A DNA stretch of 64,000 bases from CAZZBM01 sp964652255 (lineage in GTDB: Bacteria > Bdellovibrionota > Bacteriovoracia > Bacteriovoracales > CAZZBM01): positions 558,001 to 622,000 of the forward strand of contig CAZZBM010000001.1 in the NCBI GenBank assembly GCA_964652255.1, written 5' to 3'. Positions within the stretch are counted from its first letter, which is position 1. Each line of letters starts with the position of its first letter. Positions 7,828 to 17,230 of the stretch are shown one piece after another. Made by a program: the position numbers and the translations under genes. The notes beneath the pieces were generated by a model. The model was given only the letters and a program-made list of their open reading frames with translations, ran no database searches and was not told the origin of the DNA.

Positions 7828-9529
7828 GATTTTTATTATTATTTTTTTATCCTTGGTGAGTTGTTCTTTAAGTAGCAACAATCAATCTTTAAGTTCATCA
7901 AATACTTCTGAGGAATTATACAAGTTTTTTTATTATACTCAAAGTGGGGATTATCTAGGATCAAGCTCTAATCTTAGTGATTCTTTAGAATTAAACTCTG
8001 GTGGTTCAGCTAATATTTTTGTAGTTTTATCTGATTATGCACACATGACTATTTATCCTCCTTATGTTGAATCAACAAATTTTCAAGCTAATGCCAAACT
8101 TCCACAGTGCATGGATGGAGTCGTTGATACTGATAACCTAGAGTTCATCCCTGAATTGATGGAATATTTAGGAGGAGTGATGCCTCCAGTGTATGAAGGA
8201 GATTTTTCTTTACCTGATGGATTTACTGATCCAACTCCAGAAGAAAGACAATTAAATTTTATTCCTTGTAAAGTTTGGCTTTTTAGAGATTTTAAACCTA
8301 TTGATGCTAGTGAATCATCTACTTTTAGTATTAAAAATACAGGTGTCTTTTTTGCTGATGGATCCAGTCCATCAATAGATTTTACAGGGACCATTAATTG
8401 GGATGTTCTTGGAGGATTAACTACTTTAGAGACTTATCCTCAATATACCCAAAAACATGATCCTAATGGGACAGAGATTACTTTAACTTTTCAGCAAGGA
8501 TTTAGATTATATGATGAAGACTTAATTACGATAGGAAATAGTTGTAATATGAGTATTTCTCCTAATGATAATGATTTTCATACAGAGTTTACTATTACAA
8601 TTACTCCAAAGATTCCAACTGCATTATCTTCTTGTACTTTAGAGTTTGCCGAGGGAGCTTTTGTTAATAGTGAAGATGTTTCTTCTTTGCCTATTTCACC
8701 TATTGAAATTGATTGGGCTGATAGAATGTTTTTTACAGTGGAATTTCCTGAAGATCCAGTAAATAAGAATCCTCCTGTGGATCCAGTAAGTGTGATTAAA
8801 AAAATTCCTTATGGTGATTTAACTTGGAATGGAACAAATGTGATGTATGAAGGAGTACCTTATACTCCTACGACAACAAAAATAGAAGTAAATTTAATTC
8901 CAACTTATAGATCTATTGAAGAAGATAAGTTTGAACTGGCTACAGGTTTAATTGAATTTTTAGATGAGTCTAATTCAACAAATGTTATTGTCCCTGATGA
9001 AGAAGATTTTATTAATATTTTTGATGAAGATGGAGAATCAAATAAGATGACGTACTATTTAAATCCTATAGCATCTTTTCAGCATATTATAGGTGATACT
9101 GCTCCTATCGATTTAACTTTTAAATTAGATTTTTTCACTGAAACTTTATCTTATGCTGGAGCTGAGATTGAAGTTGGTTCTCAACCAACAGATCAAAAAA
9201 GTTTTTCTTGGAGTACACTGTTTGATATTAATAATGTTTTAAAAGGAGTTGATACAGGGTACACTTCAGGAACTACTCAAATAGTTAGGGTGATCTTACC
9301 TTTAGGTTCAAGTGTGGATACTGATTTAATAAGTACAACCTGTAATAGTATTCAATCTGCAACTAGTGTGGTTGGTAGTAACAATATGGTTTTTGATATC
9401 ATTGTTGAAAATCTAGTCGATGAAAACTGCACAGTTACCTTTGATAAAGGAGCCTTCATTGGCATAAACTATGATATTAAGTCTCAGGCTATTGCTCCTG
9501 TTGAAATTACTTTTACTGGAACTACCTAA
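7824..9529 (+). pseudogene. Large lipoprotein with repeated Ig-like domains; signal peptide out of frame at a T7 run
   Basis: ATG 7824, placed exactly as in the paralogue, reads MRFLLLFFYPW and stops. Adding one T to the T7 run at 7842-7848 gives MRFLLLFFLSLVSC, an ideal lipoprotein signal joined to the long downstream frame (from 7853, LVSCSLSSN). The body of about 558 residues has a paralogous first half (FTGTINW block) and at least two endings of the same type, CTLEFAEGAFVNSED and CTVTFDKGAFIGINY. That suggests two tandem Ig-like modules. Without the shift, translation from TTG 7853 would lack an export signal. Phase-variable, slippage-dependent or mis-sequenced are all possible. Confidence 0.7.
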
Positions 9530-9537
9530 GCTACTAA

Positions 9538-9571
9538 TAATTAAGACTGAAGAATTCTTCAGTCTTAATTA
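9538..9571. terminator. Bidirectional terminator, perfect 34-bp palindrome
   Basis: Arms 9538-9554 and 9555-9571 are exact reverse complements (17 bp, centred on GAATTC). It lies between the converging lipoprotein gene and DUF4143 remnant and contains the remnant's stop codon. It could fold as a strong hairpin in either transcript. Confidence 0.6.
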
Positions 9572-10236
9572 AAATCATGATTCCAAAGTTTTTTAATAAA
9601 ATCATCTAATGAAAGAATAAAAAGATTTTCTGTTATTTTTCTAGAATGCTTTTCTAAGGAAACAACATAATCTTTTTTAAATGTTTTGTTGTGAAGATAT
9701 TTTACAATAGTTTTTAATTCTTGAAAGGAAATGTGTTCTTTAGCTTTAATCTCTAGAGGAATTTCTTTATTTAAAATAAAATCAATTTCTTCTTTTTGTA
9801 AAGTTCTAAAATGTTCTATAGATAAAGATCTGTTGAGGTAGCTTTTGTAACTAAAAAGTTCATTATAAATAAGATGCTCAAAAGAAAAACTAAATTCAGG
9901 TGTTTTTTGAACAATATTTTTTCTTTTGATTAAAGTATTAATCAAGCCTAAGTCAAAGAAAAAAAATGTAGAACTTTTAACAAGTTTTCTCGAAGAAGAA
10001 TCAAAAAAAGGTAAAACTTCTTGGATAAGAAGAGTGTCCTTTAAAAGATCAAAATAATGATCAACAGTTGTTCTTTTGACTTGAGAATCATTAGCAAGAG
10101 AGCTAAATTCAATTAATTGTCCTGATGATAAAGCTGCACTGTTGTCATTTTTATTAATTATTTGACAATAAGAAGATTTTTTTACATTTTCCAGTCTTTT
10201 AAATTTAAAAGATATTTGGTTCCTCTTAAAAGCTTT
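9565..10236 (-). pseudogene. 5'-truncated COG1373-type ATPase remnant (DUF4143 domain)
   Basis: The reverse frame is open from 10236 to a stop at 9565 without any ATG. It encodes a recognisable C-terminal half of the AAA+ ATPase/DUF4143 family: ALSSGQLIEFSSLANDSQ, a winged-helix-like KRTTVDHYFDLLKDTLLI, KSSTFFFFDLGLINTLI, then the nuclease-like EIDFILNKEIPLEIKAKEH (E-D-ExK pattern). The N-terminal P-loop ATPase domain is missing and the frame runs into the upstream membrane protein gene. The only in-frame start is a TTG at 9945. The family is often found as mobile or toxin-antitoxin-like accessory genes, so this looks like a decaying insertion. Confidence 0.7.
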
Positions 10237-10673
10237 TCAACTTGAGTTAAAGCGTAGAGCTCATAAATAAGAGCAATGAAAAGAGTGATCATATGACTTA
10301 AACTAAGTCCAAAATGGTAAAATCTAGGAAGAAGAGAAGCTCCTAGAAAAGAAGTTAAACTTAGAAGAGTGATATTAAGAAAAGTCCAAGAAAAAATTTT
10401 TTTTTGATGAACTTCTAATCTCTTTTGATTTCTAGAAATTTCTAGAAGATGATCCTGATAGTTTTCATCAATAGATTCAAAGGATTCTTGAAAAAGTTTT
10501 TTTAATCCTAAAAAAAAGAAGAGAAGAAAAGCTTTAATAAAAAGAGTAATTAAGAAAGTAAAAATAGCAAAAAGAATATGATGAATATTTATAAAGCCTA
10601 AGCCTGAAAAAAAAGTTAATAGATTAAGAATAAAAGAGAATATCAATAAACATTTTAATAAGTAAGAGACCAT
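10182..10673 (-). CDS. Predicted multipass inner-membrane protein (unknown function)
   Basis: It is 163 residues with about four hydrophobic segments: two near the N-terminus (about 5-25 and 32-58) and two in the second half (about 98-118 and 123-145). A charged central stretch of Q/E/K residues (about 68-95) lies between them, which suggests a cytoplasmic helical hairpin. I recognise no family. It is divergently transcribed from the HEAT-like gene at the head of the bc-complex genes, with a gap of under 40 bp, and may share that control region. Its stop lies inside the open frame of the DUF4143 remnant. Confidence 0.6.
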   Translation of the reverse strand: MVSYLLKCLLIFSFILNLLTFFSGLGFINIHHILFAIFTFLITLFIKAFLLFFFLGLKKLFQESFESIDENYQDHLLEISRNQKRLEVHQKKIFSWTFLNITLLSLTSFLGASLLPRFYHFGLSLSHMITLFIALIYELYALTQVEKLLRGTKYLLNLKDWKM

Positions 10674-10709
10674 TGAGTTTTACCTTACCCTTTGTTAGGA
10701 TCAAGATCA

Positions 10710-11435
10710 ATGTTTGGTAAGATTCTTATTCCTGTGATTCTTTTTCTTTTAGGTTATGGTTCTGTTCAATTATTTTCTGGTTTATTTGAAGTTAAAAATG
10801 ATTACAAGAGATGTTTGCAAGATCTTGCCTCTTCTCGTTTTGGAAATAAGTGGGTAGCTGCTTTTGAATTATCAAAAATTTTTCCTAAGATTGATCAAAA
10901 AGATTATCCTGATTTATTTCAAGAGATAGCTTCCTTAAAAGAATTAGATGAGAGGAGTGAGGTCTTTCTTACCCTAACGGTAGCTCAATTAAGATTAGAA
11001 GAAGCTAGGTCTTATTTAAAAAAGAGATTAAATTCTACTCATCCCGAAATAAGAATGTATGCTTTGTTGGGTTTAAGTTATCTTGATTTTCAAGATGAAG
11101 ATTACTCGTCTTATTTTAATATTCACGATACTCATTATTTGCAAGCTCTGACTTACTATGTCTTACAAGGTTCAGTGGAAAAATATAGGTCTATAGCAGA
11201 AAAATTTTATCAAGAGAAAGAAAAAAGAAACTTAGCTTGTTTATTTTTTTTTAAACTAGGAGAAGATCTTTGTTTGAAAGAAATTGAACTTTATCCCTTG
11301 GAGATGCAAAAAAATTTCATGAAAGCTATGAGTAAGACTCTTTATTCTTTAGTGGAAAGAGAAAAATTAGACCTTGCAGTTTTAGAGGTTCTCAGAAGTC
11401 TTGAAAAAGAACATCAATCTAAGCATACTAATTAA
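10710..11435 (+). CDS. Membrane-anchored helical-repeat protein linked to the bc complex
   Basis: I prefer the ATG at 10710 over the upstream TTG because AGGA lies about 9 nt before it and the product then starts MFGKILIPVILFLLGYGSV, a signal anchor. The rest of the 241 residues is helical and acidic/basic, with repeat-like segments (LASSRFGNKWVAAFELSK, STHPEIRMYALLGLSYL) reminiscent of HEAT repeats. It directly precedes the Rieske gene with a 3-bp gap. A role as an accessory or assembly factor for the quinol:cytochrome c reductase is inferred from position only. Confidence 0.6.
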   Translation: MFGKILIPVILFLLGYGSVQLFSGLFEVKNDYKRCLQDLASSRFGNKWVAAFELSKIFPKIDQKDYPDLFQEIASLKELDERSEVFLTLTVAQLRLEEARSYLKKRLNSTHPEIRMYALLGLSYLDFQDEDYSSYFNIHDTHYLQALTYYVLQGSVEKYRSIAEKFYQEKEKRNLACLFFFKLGEDLCLKEIELYPLEMQKNFMKAMSKTLYSLVEREKLDLAVLEVLRSLEKEHQSKHTN

Positions 11436-11438
11436 AGA

Positions 11439-11927
11439 ATGAAACATCTTTCAAGAAGAGGCTTTATTAAGCTCTTTTCTTTGGGTTTAATTTTTTTACT
11501 TGCTAGTTTATTAGGAATGTTTTCCTTCCTTTATCGCTATCTTTTTCCTAACTTAGTCATTGAACCTGAAATGATTTTTGTCGCAGGTTATCCTCAAGAT
11601 TTTAAAGAAGGTGTAGATCTTAAATTTAGTTCTAGCCACGGAGTTTTTATCTATCGTCATGAAGGTCAAATTATTGCTTTATCAACTATTTGTACCCATT
11701 TAGGTTGTGTTCCTGGTTGGTCTAAAGTGGAAGAAAAATTTAAATGTGCTTGTCATGGTTCTGGCTTTTATGCCAATGGCATTAATTTTGAAGGACCAGC
11801 TCCAAGACCCCTAGAAAGATTTAAGATTAGTTTAAATGCAGAAGGTAAAATTTTAATTGATAAAACTAAAGTTTATCGTCATGAAAAAGGAGAATGGTCC
11901 TATCCAGGATCTTTTATTGAAGTATGA
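11439..11927 (+). CDS. petA: Rieske [2Fe-2S] protein of a cytochrome bc-type complex
   Basis: This 162-residue protein carries the two Rieske boxes CTHLGCVPG and CACHGSGF, which supply two Cys and two His ligands to the 2Fe-2S cluster. The N-terminal SRRGFIKL followed by a hydrophobic helix is a twin-arginine signal/anchor, consistent with folded export to the periplasmic side. It accepts an electron from quinol and passes it to the haem c partner. It overlaps the cytochrome b gene by 4 bp (ATGA). The spacing and boxes are canonical. Confidence 0.95.
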   Translation: MKHLSRRGFIKLFSLGLIFLLASLLGMFSFLYRYLFPNLVIEPEMIFVAGYPQDFKEGVDLKFSSSHGVFIYRHEGQIIALSTICTHLGCVPGWSKVEEKFKCACHGSGFYANGINFEGPAPRPLERFKISLNAEGKILIDKTKVYRHEKGEWSYPGSFIEV

Positions 11928-12694
11928 ATTGGAAAAAAATTACTTCAACTCAAGTATGGAAATCTATTTTTAGAGTAGGTCCACCAGATAATCCCAGAAA
12001 TAGAGCTAGTCTGATCACAGGTAATGTCTTTCTTCACTTGCATCCCATTAAGTTAAAAAAATCTGGTGTTCAACTAGGCTATACTTGGTGCATGGGAGGT
12101 TTAAGTTTTTTTCTTTTTTTAGCTTTAGCTCTCACAGGAGTACTCCTCATGTTTTACTATCGCCCTACAGCTGAATATGCCTATAATGATATTATTGCTT
12201 TTAGAGAACATGTTCCTTTAGGCTTCTTAAGAGAGGTTCATCGCTGGGCAGCCCATGCTATGGTGATCACCGTTTGGATTCATATGTTTAGAGTCTTTAT
12301 GACAGGTTCTTATAAACCTCCTAGAGAATTTAATTGGGGAATAGGAGTCTTGTTACTTGTTTTTACTCTCTTACTTTCTTTTACAGGTTATCTTCTCCCT
12401 TGGGATCAAATTGCTGTTTGGGGAATTACCGTAGGAGCTAATATGGCAAAATCAGTTCCTTTTTTAGGTCATTCTGGACCAGGAGCAAGTTTAGCTAAAA
12501 TTGGAGATTTTGTTTTAGTTTCAGATAAAAGTGATGTCAGATTTGCTCTTTTAGGTGGTCGTTTTGTTGGGGAAGCAGCTTTACTAAGATTTTATGTTCT
12601 TCATTGTGTTTTTATTCCTATGATTTTAGCTCTTTTAATTGCTGTTCATTTTTGGAGAGTTAGAAAAGATGGGGGAATTTCAGCTCCTTTATGA
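11924..12694 (+). CDS. petB: Cytochrome b, N-terminal (b6-like) subunit
   Basis: This 256-residue integral membrane protein has four main helices corresponding to the haem-bearing half of cytochrome b. The paired haem His residues can be seen around REVHRWAAHAMVITVWIH and near VLHCVFIP/AVHFWRVRKDG, and SFTGYLLPWDQIAVWG matches the conserved region after helix C. As in b6f-type and many deltaproteobacterial complexes, the b subunit is split, with its C-terminal half encoded next (4-bp overlap at 12691). Confidence 0.93.
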   Translation: MNWKKITSTQVWKSIFRVGPPDNPRNRASLITGNVFLHLHPIKLKKSGVQLGYTWCMGGLSFFLFLALALTGVLLMFYYRPTAEYAYNDIIAFREHVPLGFLREVHRWAAHAMVITVWIHMFRVFMTGSYKPPREFNWGIGVLLLVFTLLLSFTGYLLPWDQIAVWGITVGANMAKSVPFLGHSGPGASLAKIGDFVLVSDKSDVRFALLGGRFVGEAALLRFYVLHCVFIPMILALLIAVHFWRVRKDGGISAPL

Positions 12695-13761
12695 AATCTT
12701 TAATTAATTTTTTAGCTTATCCGCAATATTCATTTACTCTTATTATTGGATTTTTTTTTTTCATTATTAAATATCCACAACATTTTGCTTCCATTAGGTT
12801 TCTTAAGATTACTTCTTCTTTGATTCTTCTTTTTTTTCTTTATCTTTGCTCAGATCCGAATTTTTTCAAGATTATTTCTTTAGCAGATAATGTGCCTATT
12901 CTTTTTTTAAATGGTTTATTCTTTTTTTTTCTCTGGTATTCTTTTTATAAAGCTCACAAAAATGATCAACGAACTACACAAGGTTTAGAACCCATAGAAG
13001 CTCTACCAGAAAACAGAGAAAAAGTTTGGGTGTGGCCACATCTTGTTTATGTAGAACTATTAGCGATGATGGGAGCTATTATATTTCTTTTATTGTGGGC
13101 TTTATTTTTAAAAGCTCCTTTAGAAGAACCTGCTGATTTAAGTTGGGCACCTAATCCAGCGAAAGCCCCTTGGTATTTTCTAGGTCTTCAAGAAATGCTT
13201 GTTTATTTTGATCCTTGGATTGCTGGTATTTTAATTCCAGGGCTTATTGTTGTAGGACTTATTGCTATCCCCTATATTGATACCAATCCAAAGGGAAGTG
13301 GTTATTTTACTTTTAAAGAGAGAAAAACAGCTATTTCTATTTGGGTTTTTGGATGGTTGGTTCTTTGGGTTTATTTGATTCAAGTAGGGACTTTTTTAAG
13401 AGGACCCAATTGGACTTTTTATGGTCCCATGGAATATTGGGATAAACACAAAGTCGTGAGTGAAGCCAATGTAAACTTTTCAGAAGTTATTTGGATTAAA
13501 CTTTTTAGACAACTTCTTCCTCAAAATCTTTTTCTAAGAGAACTTCCTGGTATTATTTTTGTGCTTTTATATATTTTAGGAGGATATTTTTTAATTAAGA
13601 AAGTCTTTTCAGGAAAAGAACAGCAATTAGGTTCTATAAGATATAAAATTTTTGTTTTTTTACTCCTTATGTTAGGAAGTTTACCTTTAAAAATGTACTT
13701 AAGATGGTTGTTTAATCTTAAATACATTATTGCTCTTCCTGAATTAGAATTAAGTATATGA
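12691..13761 (+). CDS. Cytochrome b C-terminal (subunit IV-like) subunit
   Basis: It is 356 residues with about eight hydrophobic segments. A central region, ADLSWAPNPAKAPWYFLGLQ, corresponds to the PEWYF-type quinol-site motif; here the Glu is replaced in an APWYFLGLQE arrangement, as in other split deltaproteobacterial-type complexes. The N- and C-terminal extra helices make it longer than subunit IV of b6f (about 160 residues). It overlaps petB and the octahaem cytochrome gene by 4 bp each, so stoichiometric translation is likely. Confidence 0.87.
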   Translation: MKSLINFLAYPQYSFTLIIGFFFFIIKYPQHFASIRFLKITSSLILLFFLYLCSDPNFFKIISLADNVPILFLNGLFFFFLWYSFYKAHKNDQRTTQGLEPIEALPENREKVWVWPHLVYVELLAMMGAIIFLLLWALFLKAPLEEPADLSWAPNPAKAPWYFLGLQEMLVYFDPWIAGILIPGLIVVGLIAIPYIDTNPKGSGYFTFKERKTAISIWVFGWLVLWVYLIQVGTFLRGPNWTFYGPMEYWDKHKVVSEANVNFSEVIWIKLFRQLLPQNLFLRELPGIIFVLLYILGGYFLIKKVFSGKEQQLGSIRYKIFVFLLLMLGSLPLKMYLRWLFNLKYIIALPELELSI

Positions 13762-16499
13762 AAGAACCTGGGTTTGATTTAAAAAAACTTCATAAAGTCT
13801 TTTTTACTCTTTCTATTGCATTGTTCACTGTTCTTGTAGGATCCTTTTTAGGAGATTATTTTAAACCTTGGAGAAGTTTTCAGGTTAAAGCTCTAGAAAT
13901 AGAGAAAAATATTTTGCAAGATCGACTCTTAGAACAAGATAAAAATTTGGATAAAAATATTCTAGAAGAATTAGATCAATCTTATCATAAAGAAAAACAA
14001 AATGTTGCGAGAAAACAAGGAAAAATTCAAGAATTACAAAAAGAAATTCGTTTTATTGATGGAGAAATTTTACCTTTAAACTCTTCTTTATCAAAATCTT
14101 CTTCTGAGCTTAATGCTTTAATTTTTCAGTATGAAGCTAGTGGTTCCAAGGATGCAAAGCTTTTAAAGAAAATAGAAGAGAGAAGAGAAGTTGTTTCTCT
14201 GACTAAAGATAAAATAAAACTTTTAGAAGAGAAAAAAAAAGATTTTTTACAAGAGCAAAAAAATATCACTCAAGAATTAGTTAAAATAGAAAAAGCTCAA
14301 GAAGAATTTTTAGCTCAACAAAAAAGAACTAGCCAAGCTTTGGAAAAAACAGAACAAAATTTTATTTGGTTGCTAAGAAATGCTCCTTTTTTAGATTATA
14401 TAGATCCTACAATCAAACCAGATCAATTAGTGTTAAAAAATTTAAAACAAGATTTTTATTTTGCCTCTACCTTTGTGGTAGATACTTGTAAAACTTGCCA
14501 TGTTTTTATTGATAAAAAAGGGTTTGAAAAACAAGAACAACCTTATAAAACTCATTCTCAGCTAGGAATTTTAGTAGGAGAAGGAAGTCCACATTCTTTT
14601 AAAGAGTTTGGATGTACCACTTGTCATGAGGGTAATGGTAGAAAATTTCATGAATTTAATGCACCAGCTCATAGACCTCAAAATGAAGAACAAAAAAAAG
14701 AATGGGAAAGAAAATATGCTTTTAAAGAATCTCATCATGAGCCTTACCCCATGCTCCCTTTGCAGTTCACTGAAGCTTCTTGCCAAAAATGTCATAGTGA
14801 AGAAGTGAGAGTTACTGGAGCTAATAAACTCAACGAAGGAAAACATTTAGTAGAAACAGCTGGGTGTTATGCTTGTCATGAAATTAAAAATTTTCATTTT
14901 ATGCCTAAAGTTGGTCCTAACTTAGATCATCTTCCCTCTAAGATGAGTAAAGATTATCTCTTAAGTTGGATTTATTATCCGCATAATCTTAATCCTAAAT
15001 CACGCATGCCTGCTTTTTTTAATTTAAGTAATCAAAAAGATAGTCAACAATTTAACCTTGTTGAAGTCCATTCTATGGGTGAATATCTTTGGAAAAAATC
15101 AACTGAAAAAAAACCACTTTTATTCTATAAAAAAGGATCTAAAGAAAAAGGACAAGAACTTTTTAAAAGTATTGGTTGTTTAGCCTGTCATCAAGCACCT
15201 CAAGAAGAAGTTTCTTTAGCAAAAAGAGGTCCTTATCTTTTTGCTCCAGGATCAAAATTAAATCCTGATTGGTTAGTGTCTTGGATTAAAAATCCCAAAT
15301 ATTATAATGCTAAAACAATTATGCCATCCTTTCGGTTAAAGGATGATGAAATACAAGATCTTGCTACTTATCTTTTAAGTTTAAAAAGTTCTTTAGTAGA
15401 AGAGACAAAATTAGATTCTTATCAAGAGCAATCTTTAGATCAACTTGTTCTTTATTATTTAAAAGAATTTGCTTCCAGTGAAAGAGCTCAAAAAAATCTT
15501 TTAAAAATGAATAAAGAAGAAAAATTGGATTATTTAGCTCTTAAATCTATTCAAAAATATGGTTGTTATTCCTGTCATGAACTCTCTTTTATGGATAAAG
15601 ATATTCCTGGGATAGGACCAGAATTAAATAAAATAGGAGAAAAACCTCTTTCACAATTAGGTTTTGGAACACAAAAGATTGAACACTCAAGACAAGCTTG
15701 GTTAAAAGAACATCTTCTCAATCCTAGAATTTGGGATGAAGGAGTTCCTTCTCTTTTTAAAGATAGAAAAAAAATGCCAAAGTTTTTCTTTACTGAACAA
15801 GAAGCTGATAAAATCGTCACCTTTCTTTTAGGATTAAAAAAATCTAATGGAGAAAAAAAATTATCTGATCGTGAAAAATTAGTAGAAGAAGGTCGTCAAG
15901 AAATGATGCAAAAAAATTGTTATTCTTGTCATAAAATTGCAGGTCATGGTGGAGATATTCTTCCACTTTATGAAGAAGATGAAAATTTAGGTCCACCTTG
16001 GCTAGTTCAAGAGGGAGCAAGAGTGAAGAGTTCTTGGTTGTATGAATTTCTAGATCAAGTCAGTATCATTAGACCGAATATAAAAGTAAAAATGCCTAGT
16101 TATGATCTCTCCCATGAATCTAAAATGAAAATTATTAAAGGCTTTGAAGCAGAAGCTAAAGTTGATTTTTTAACCAATCCTTTAGATAACAAAGTGAGTT
16201 TAACTCCTGAAGAAAATCTAGCAGTCAATAAAATGATGAATGAACTCATTTGCGTGACTTGTCACACTCAAGGTTTTAATCAAAGTCCAGCTAAAGCTCC
16301 TGATTTAAAACTTTCAGCAAAAAGATTAAGAAGAGATTGGATTAAAGACTGGATGAGGCATCCTCAAAAGTATCTTCCTTACACTTCTATGCCTAATTTT
16401 TGGGAAGAAGGTCAATCTACTACTGTAGATTATCTAAATAAAGATCCTAATGAACAATTAGAAGCTTTTACAAAATGGATTATAAATTATGGTCAGTAA
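13758..16499 (+). CDS. Membrane-anchored octahaem c-type cytochrome fused to a coiled-coil domain
   Basis: It is 913 residues. An N-terminal membrane anchor (about 12-35) leads into a long K/E/Q-rich coiled coil (about 45-205). Eight CxxCH haem-binding motifs follow, starting near residues 244, 286, 342, 370, 474, 603, 721 and 832. Recurrent xMPxF/M segments (SRMPAFF, TIMPSFRL, KKMPKFFF, VKMPSYDL, TSMPNFW) after the later motifs supply candidate axial Met ligands, so it reads as a string of cytochrome c modules. Its place between cytochrome b and subunit III suggests that it replaces cytochrome c1 and carries electrons on to the oxidase (inference). Confidence 0.9.
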   Translation: MKEPGFDLKKLHKVFFTLSIALFTVLVGSFLGDYFKPWRSFQVKALEIEKNILQDRLLEQDKNLDKNILEELDQSYHKEKQNVARKQGKIQELQKEIRFIDGEILPLNSSLSKSSSELNALIFQYEASGSKDAKLLKKIEERREVVSLTKDKIKLLEEKKKDFLQEQKNITQELVKIEKAQEEFLAQQKRTSQALEKTEQNFIWLLRNAPFLDYIDPTIKPDQLVLKNLKQDFYFASTFVVDTCKTCHVFIDKKGFEKQEQPYKTHSQLGILVGEGSPHSFKEFGCTTCHEGNGRKFHEFNAPAHRPQNEEQKKEWERKYAFKESHHEPYPMLPLQFTEASCQKCHSEEVRVTGANKLNEGKHLVETAGCYACHEIKNFHFMPKVGPNLDHLPSKMSKDYLLSWIYYPHNLNPKSRMPAFFNLSNQKDSQQFNLVEVHSMGEYLWKKSTEKKPLLFYKKGSKEKGQELFKSIGCLACHQAPQEEVSLAKRGPYLFAPGSKLNPDWLVSWIKNPKYYNAKTIMPSFRLKDDEIQDLATYLLSLKSSLVEETKLDSYQEQSLDQLVLYYLKEFASSERAQKNLLKMNKEEKLDYLALKSIQKYGCYSCHELSFMDKDIPGIGPELNKIGEKPLSQLGFGTQKIEHSRQAWLKEHLLNPRIWDEGVPSLFKDRKKMPKFFFTEQEADKIVTFLLGLKKSNGEKKLSDREKLVEEGRQEMMQKNCYSCHKIAGHGGDILPLYEEDENLGPPWLVQEGARVKSSWLYEFLDQVSIIRPNIKVKMPSYDLSHESKMKIIKGFEAEAKVDFLTNPLDNKVSLTPEENLAVNKMMNELICVTCHTQGFNQSPAKAPDLKLSAKRLRRDWIKDWMRHPQKYLPYTSMPNFWEEGQSTTVDYLNKDPNEQLEAFTKWIINYGQ

Positions 16500-17055
16500 A
16501 GATTATCCTCTTAAAACAGCCATGTGGCTATTTTTAATTACTGATGCACTTACCTTTGGTACCTTTTTAATTGGTTATGGAGCCTACCGAGCTCAATTAG
16601 AGTGGCCATCACCGGTGAAGTATTTGGGAATTGAACTTTCAGCTTTAGCCACTTTTATTTTAATTTGTAGTTCAGTGTCTATGGTTTTTACTATTGATGA
16701 TTGTCGACAAAAAAACAAGTCTGGAATGTTGCTTTGGTTGTTGTTAACCATCTTAGGAGGAGTGATTTTTTTAGGTATTCAAGCTTATGAATATACTCAT
16801 CTCATTCAATCAGGGATGACTTTTAATCATTTTGATCATGGAACAAGTTTATTTGCGACAACTTTTTATGCCATTACAGGATTTCATGGGTTGCACGTAT
16901 TAACGGGAGTGATCTATCTTTTAGTTCTTTATATTAAAGCTTTTCAAGGAAAATACGATCAAGCCCAGTATGAAGAACTAGAAGTTGCTGGTTTGTTTTG
17001 GCACTTTGTTGATTTAGTTTGGATTTTAGTTTTTACTTTTATTTATTTATTATGA
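16489..17055 (+). CDS. coxC: Haem-copper oxidase subunit III
   Basis: It is 188 residues with five predicted helices. Typical subunit III signatures include TAMWLFLITDALTFGTFLIG at the start, TTFYAITGFHGLHVLTGVIY in the middle and EVAGLFWHFVDLVWILVF at the end. It overlaps the octahaem cytochrome gene by 11 bp. The five-helix form is usual for bacterial aa3/bo3-type oxidases. It is encoded about 4 kb away from coxB/coxA, with the bc genes, which supports co-assembly of the two complexes (inference). Confidence 0.93.
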   Translation: MVSKDYPLKTAMWLFLITDALTFGTFLIGYGAYRAQLEWPSPVKYLGIELSALATFILICSSVSMVFTIDDCRQKNKSGMLLWLLLTILGGVIFLGIQAYEYTHLIQSGMTFNHFDHGTSLFATTFYAITGFHGLHVLTGVIYLLVLYIKAFQGKYDQAQYEELEVAGLFWHFVDLVWILVFTFIYLL

Positions 17056-17192
17056 ACTTTTTATTTGCTTGTCCTAATTGTGCTAATAGTCCAGGATCTG
17101 GAGATCAAACTTTTCTTATTGTTTTTATTTTTATTCTTTGTACTTATTTTCCCATAAGTTATTGTTTTTATCTTTTAAAAAAATTTAAGTGA
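17052..17192 (+). CDS. Small membrane protein following coxC (46 aa)
   Basis: The ATG overlaps the coxC stop (ATGA), and the ORF ends inside the terminator hairpin. The product is MNFLFACPNCANSPGSGDQT followed by one hydrophobic helix and a short KKFK end. The CPNC motif before a single transmembrane helix and the strict coupling suggest a small oxidase or supercomplex-associated subunit, perhaps metal- or haem-related. No family is assigned. Confidence 0.6.
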   Translation: MNFLFACPNCANSPGSGDQTFLIVFIFILCTYFPISYCFYLLKKFK

Positions 17193-17218
17193 GAGTTTTT
17201 TTTTATCTCTCACTTAAA
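17184..17218. terminator. Bidirectional Rho-independent terminator
   Basis: A 12-bp perfect stem (17184-17195 with 17207-17218; core AGTGAGAG/CTCTCACT) has an 11-nt T-rich loop. It sits between the coxC unit and the converging secreted-protein gene and includes the stop codon of the 46-aa ORF. Confidence 0.7.
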
Positions 17219-17230
17219 AATTAAGATGAC

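Noticed and set aside
8083..8394. Minus-strand 103-aa ORF
   Set aside because: It lies wholly inside the large lipoprotein reading frame, with no start context or homology.
14571..14846. ORFs on both strands inside the octahaem cytochrome gene
   Set aside because: They are shadows of a gene with eight CxxCH motifs.
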